A stretch of DNA of 64,000 bases from positions 1,054,001 to 1,118,000 of the forward strand of contig NZ_CP188258.1 of the NCBI RefSeq assembly GCF_049994905.1, read 5' to 3'. The notes beneath the pieces are model-generated. The model was not told the DNA's origin and did no database searches. It saw nothing but the letters and a program-made list of their open reading frames with translations. Positions 61,642 through 64,000 of this stretch are shown in pieces (within the stretch, counting starts at the first letter, position 1; each line of letters starts with the position of its first letter). The stretch is from Diaminobutyricibacter sp049994905. Lineage in GTDB: Bacteria; Actinomycetota; Actinomycetes; Actinomycetales; Microbacteriaceae. Made by a program: the position numbers and the translations under genes.

Positions 61642-62838
61642 CTAGGAGCGGGCGCCGATCAGGTGTTCGAGGGCCAGCTGCTGCAGGCGGACGAAACCGA
61701 AGCCTTTGCCACCGAAGTAGGCGGACGGGTCGAAGTCTTCGTACGATGCGCGGTCGGCGAGGAGGTCGTCGTACGACTCACCGGCGCCGAGGGTCGGCAC
61801 GGAGAGCTGGGTGACGCGCGAGGCCTCCAGGGCTTCCTGTACTTCGGGATCGGCGCGGAATGCCTGCGCGCGCTCCTTGAGCAGCAGGTAGGTGCGCATG
61901 TTGGCCGCGGCCGAGTCCCACACGCCGGTGATGTCTTCGGTGCGCGACGGCTTGTAGTCGAAGTGGCGCGGGCCGTCGTACGACGGGCCGCCGTTGGGGC
62001 CGCCGTTCTCGAGCAGGTCGACGAGTGCGAACGCGTTCTGCAGGTCGCCGTGCCCGAACACGAGGTCCTGGTCGTACTTGATGCCGCGCTGGCCGTTGAG
62101 GTCGATGTGGAACAGCTTGCCCTGGTACAGCGCTTGCGCGATGCCTGCTGCGAAGTTCAGGCCGGCCATCTGTTCGTGGCCGACCTCGGGGTTCACGCCG
62201 ACGAGCTCCGGACGTTCGAGGGTTTCGATGAACGCCATCGCGTGGCCGACGGTCGGCAGCAGGATGTCGCCGCGCGGCTCGTTCGGCTTCGGCTCGATCG
62301 CGAAGCGGATGTCGTAGCCCTTGTCGGTGACGTAGTCGCCGAGCAGGTTGACGGCCTCGCGGTAGCGCTCGAGGGCGGCACGGATGTCTTTGGCCGCGTC
62401 GTACTCGGCGCCTTCGCGTCCGCCCCACATCACGAACGTCTTCGCGCCGAGTTCGGCGGCGAGGTCGAGGTTGCGGAGCACCTTGCGCAGGGCGAAGCGA
62501 CGCACCTCACGGTCATTGGAGGTGAAGCCGCCGTCTTTGAAGACGGGCGCGCTGAACAGGTTGGTGGTGATCATCGGGATGATCAGGCCGGTGTCGCTGA
62601 GGGCCTGCTTCAGGCGGTCGATCTGCTTCTGGCGCTCTGCATCGGTCGAGCCGAAGGCGAAGAGGTCGTCGTCGTGGAACGTGAGGCCGTATGCGCCGAG
62701 CTCGTTGAGCCGGGTCACTGCCTCGACGACGTCGAGCTGGGGACGGGTGGGGCCGCCGAACGGATCGGTGCCGTTGTAGCCGATGGTCCACAGACCGAAG
62801 GAGAATTTGTCGTCGCGGGTGGGAGTCGTCGTGCTCAT
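61642..62838 (-). CDS. xylA: Xylose isomerase
   Basis: A 398-residue class I (actinobacterial) enzyme converting D-xylose to D-xylulose with two divalent metals. Features: KFSFGLWTIGYNGTDPFGG, LTFHDDDLFAFGST with the catalytic His, FVMWGGREGAEYD, FAIEPKPNEPRGDILLPTVG (metal Glu), NPEVGHEQMAGLNFAAGIAQ, LFHIDLNGQRGIKYDQDLVF (metal Asp/His) and the closing GAGESYDDLLADR. ATG 62838 follows GAAGGAAGC. It is first in the xylA-xylB unit. Confidence 0.96.
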   Translation of the reverse strand: MSTTTPTRDDKFSFGLWTIGYNGTDPFGGPTRPQLDVVEAVTRLNELGAYGLTFHDDDLFAFGSTDAERQKQIDRLKQALSDTGLIIPMITTNLFSAPVFKDGGFTSNDREVRRFALRKVLRNLDLAAELGAKTFVMWGGREGAEYDAAKDIRAALERYREAVNLLGDYVTDKGYDIRFAIEPKPNEPRGDILLPTVGHAMAFIETLERPELVGVNPEVGHEQMAGLNFAAGIAQALYQGKLFHIDLNGQRGIKYDQDLVFGHGDLQNAFALVDLLENGGPNGGPSYDGPRHFDYKPSRTEDITGVWDSAAANMRTYLLLKERAQAFRADPEVQEALEASRVTQLSVPTLGAGESYDDLLADRASYEDFDPSAYFGGKGFGFVRLQQLALEHLIGARS

Positions 62839-62867
62839 AAGTCTGCTTCCTTCAGCATCATTGGTGA

Positions 62868-62911
62868 TTTGTTGCGAGTACAAACATATAGCCAGGAGCT
62901 CTTAAAGGCAA
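62868..62911 (-). promoter_or_regulatory. xylA promoter and candidate operator
   Basis: On the minus strand TTGCCT (62911-62906) and TATGTT (62888-62883) are 17 bp apart. Just downstream, TTTGT and ACAAA (62868-62884) form a short inverted repeat, TTTGTTGCGAGTACAAA on the plus strand, suited to repression by the neighbouring LacI protein. Confidence 0.5.
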
Positions 62912-62921
62912 CTCGCCCTCA

Positions 62922-63920
62922 TTATCGCGGAGGTGCGGTCGTCGCGCGCACGATCAGCCGGGTCGGCAGGCGGATGTGGGTGGGCGATGGGGAGTCGCCT
63001 CTCATGAAGGCCACCAGAAGGTCGGCGGCGGCCGCACCGAGGGCCTGCATGGGCTGCGCCACCGTCGTCAGCTGTGGTGTGTGCATGGACGCTTCCGGCA
63101 CATCGTCGAATCCGACGACCGACAGGTCTTCCGGAACCTTCAGCCCGAGGTCGGTGGCTGCTTTGATGACGGCGATGGCTGAGAGGTCGTTCGCGGCGAA
63201 CACCGCAGTCGGCCGGTCGGCACGCGACAGCAGGCGCGTCGCCGCTTCGCGACCGGTGTCCTGCTGGTATCGCCCGACGCCGACGAGCGACGCCTCGAAG
63301 GGGATTCCCGCTTCGGCGAGAGCGCGGCGGTAGCCGGCGTCACGGAGGATGGACGACCGGAGGTCGGGGCGCCCGGCGACGAAGCCGATGCGGCGGTGTC
63401 CGAGTTCGATCAGGTAACTCGTCGCCTGGCGGGCTCCGGTGAAGCTGTCGGACTCGACAGTCGGCAGGTCGGCGTGGCCGGTGTGCGGGTCGATCGCCAC
63501 GATCGGAACGTCGGCGGTCACGTTCACCACGGTCGGGGTGACCATGATCGCCCCGTCGATGAGGGTACCGCTCAGCCGGCTGAGCGAGCGGCGTTCCCAG
63601 CCCTCGCTCGAGAGCTGCCGTGAACCGCTGTAGGCGAGCAGGTCGTAGCGAGAGTCGTGCAACGCCGTGCCGACGCCCTTCAGGATCTCGGCGCTGAACG
63701 GTTCGAAGTCTGCGACGAGTACGCCGATGACACCCGTTCGGCGGGATCGCATGCTGCTGGCGACCAGGCTCGATTCATAGCCGAGCTTCTCGACCGCCTC
63801 GAGCACGCGTTCGACGGTTTCGACGGCAATTCCGTAGCGTCCGTTCACCGCTTTCGACACGGTGGATACGGATACGCCGGCTGCGGCAGCCACGTCATGA
63901 ATGGTCGGTCGTCGTCCCAT
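62922..63920 (-). CDS. LacI-family regulator, XylR candidate
   Basis: A 332-residue repressor with helix-turn-helix TIHDVAAAAGVSVSTVSKAV (about residues 5-24), hinge ESSLVASSMRSRRTGVIGVL, and effector-domain motifs FSAEILKGVGTALHDSRYDL, ARQATSYLIELGHRRIGFVA, TAVFAANDLSAIAVIKAATD and VVGFDDVPEASMHTPQLTTV. It is immediately upstream of xylA-xylB (83 bp) in the same direction, and its own upstream region carries the perfect palindrome GTTTTCGAAAAC. Control of xylose use and self-control are likely; many actinobacteria use ROK-type XylR instead. Confidence 0.9.
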   Translation of the reverse strand: MGRRPTIHDVAAAAGVSVSTVSKAVNGRYGIAVETVERVLEAVEKLGYESSLVASSMRSRRTGVIGVLVADFEPFSAEILKGVGTALHDSRYDLLAYSGSRQLSSEGWERRSLSRLSGTLIDGAIMVTPTVVNVTADVPIVAIDPHTGHADLPTVESDSFTGARQATSYLIELGHRRIGFVAGRPDLRSSILRDAGYRRALAEAGIPFEASLVGVGRYQQDTGREAATRLLSRADRPTAVFAANDLSAIAVIKAATDLGLKVPEDLSVVGFDDVPEASMHTPQLTTVAQPMQALGAAAADLLVAFMRGDSPSPTHIRLPTRLIVRATTAPPR

Positions 63921-63948
63921 GAACCCTGAATATAGCGCAATGGAAATT

Positions 63949-63960
63949 GTTTTCGAAAAC
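63949..63960. promoter_or_regulatory. LacI-type palindrome upstream of the last LacI gene
   Basis: GTTTTCGAAAAC is a perfect 12-bp palindrome followed by GTTTGAC, so CGAAAACGTTTGAC could be a second overlapping site. It lies 28 bp before the LacI start and faces whatever gene begins beyond the window edge. Confidence 0.65.
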
Positions 63961-64000
63961 GTTTGACACTCTCAGGCGGGTTTGTAACACTGATGGACCA

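Overview
The window is high-GC DNA with densely packed genes, frequent GTG/TTG starts and many 4-bp gene overlaps. It carries RamB-type control of the glyoxylate shunt, a LAxTG-type surface protein and many LacI/ROK-controlled sugar operons. This fits an actinobacterial chromosome, most likely Microbacteriaceae; the family call is inferred from gene content and style, since no rRNA is present. I see no tRNA, rRNA, CRISPR array, transposase or integrase.

Layout. 1-11 kb: a partial FAD oxidoreductase, a lipoprotein, divergent ramB / aceA-aceB (glyoxylate shunt), a GNAT enzyme, a quinone-oxidoreductase-like MDR protein, a DUF998-like membrane protein, a YqaJ-type nuclease and a Gfo/Idh/MocA dehydrogenase. 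11.2-19.1 kb: a lipoprotein, then two divergent operons. One is ROK regulator, Gfo/Idh and ThuA; the other is TIM-barrel isomerase, Gfo/Idh, Gfo/Idh and TIM-barrel isomerase. Together they look like an oxidative (3-keto) sugar or glycoside pathway without a recognisable glycosidase. 19.1-26.1 kb: a pentapeptide-repeat protein, an OmpR/HisKA two-component system, and a LacI - ROK sugar kinase - mannose-6-phosphate-isomerase-like operon with a palindromic operator. 26.2-27.5 kb: the L10 leader, rplJ and rplL.

28-31 kb: a LAxTG-anchored Ala/Ser-rich protein next to a frameshifted secreted subtilase. 31-33 kb: a MarR-MFS operon with a promoter embedded in an inverted repeat. 33.1-39.5 kb: LacI, a small membrane protein, an ABC sugar importer and a divergent GH13 glucosidase. 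39.6-51.3 kb: an ABC exporter, mntH/mntR, cystathionine beta-synthase and a cystathionine gamma-synthase/lyase, a GT2-GtrA protein plus a GT39 membrane glycosyltransferase, and an APC permease. 51.5-57.1 kb: a LacI regulator (AraR candidate), a repeat-rich gap and araB-araD-araA. 57.2-64 kb: an MFS transporter, glycerate kinase and xylB/xylA under a LacI regulator (XylR candidate).

The genes describe a saprophyte that uses plant-type sugars (arabinose, xylose, alpha-glucosides, probably mannose and unusual glycosides). Two intergenic palindrome families deserve attention. Family A has about 106-bp elements with 34-bp arms (3 copies); family B has about 60-bp hairpins with A/T-flanked arms (3 copies). 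About eleven genes show a -10-like hexamer exactly 6 nt before the start codon, the signature of leaderless transcripts.
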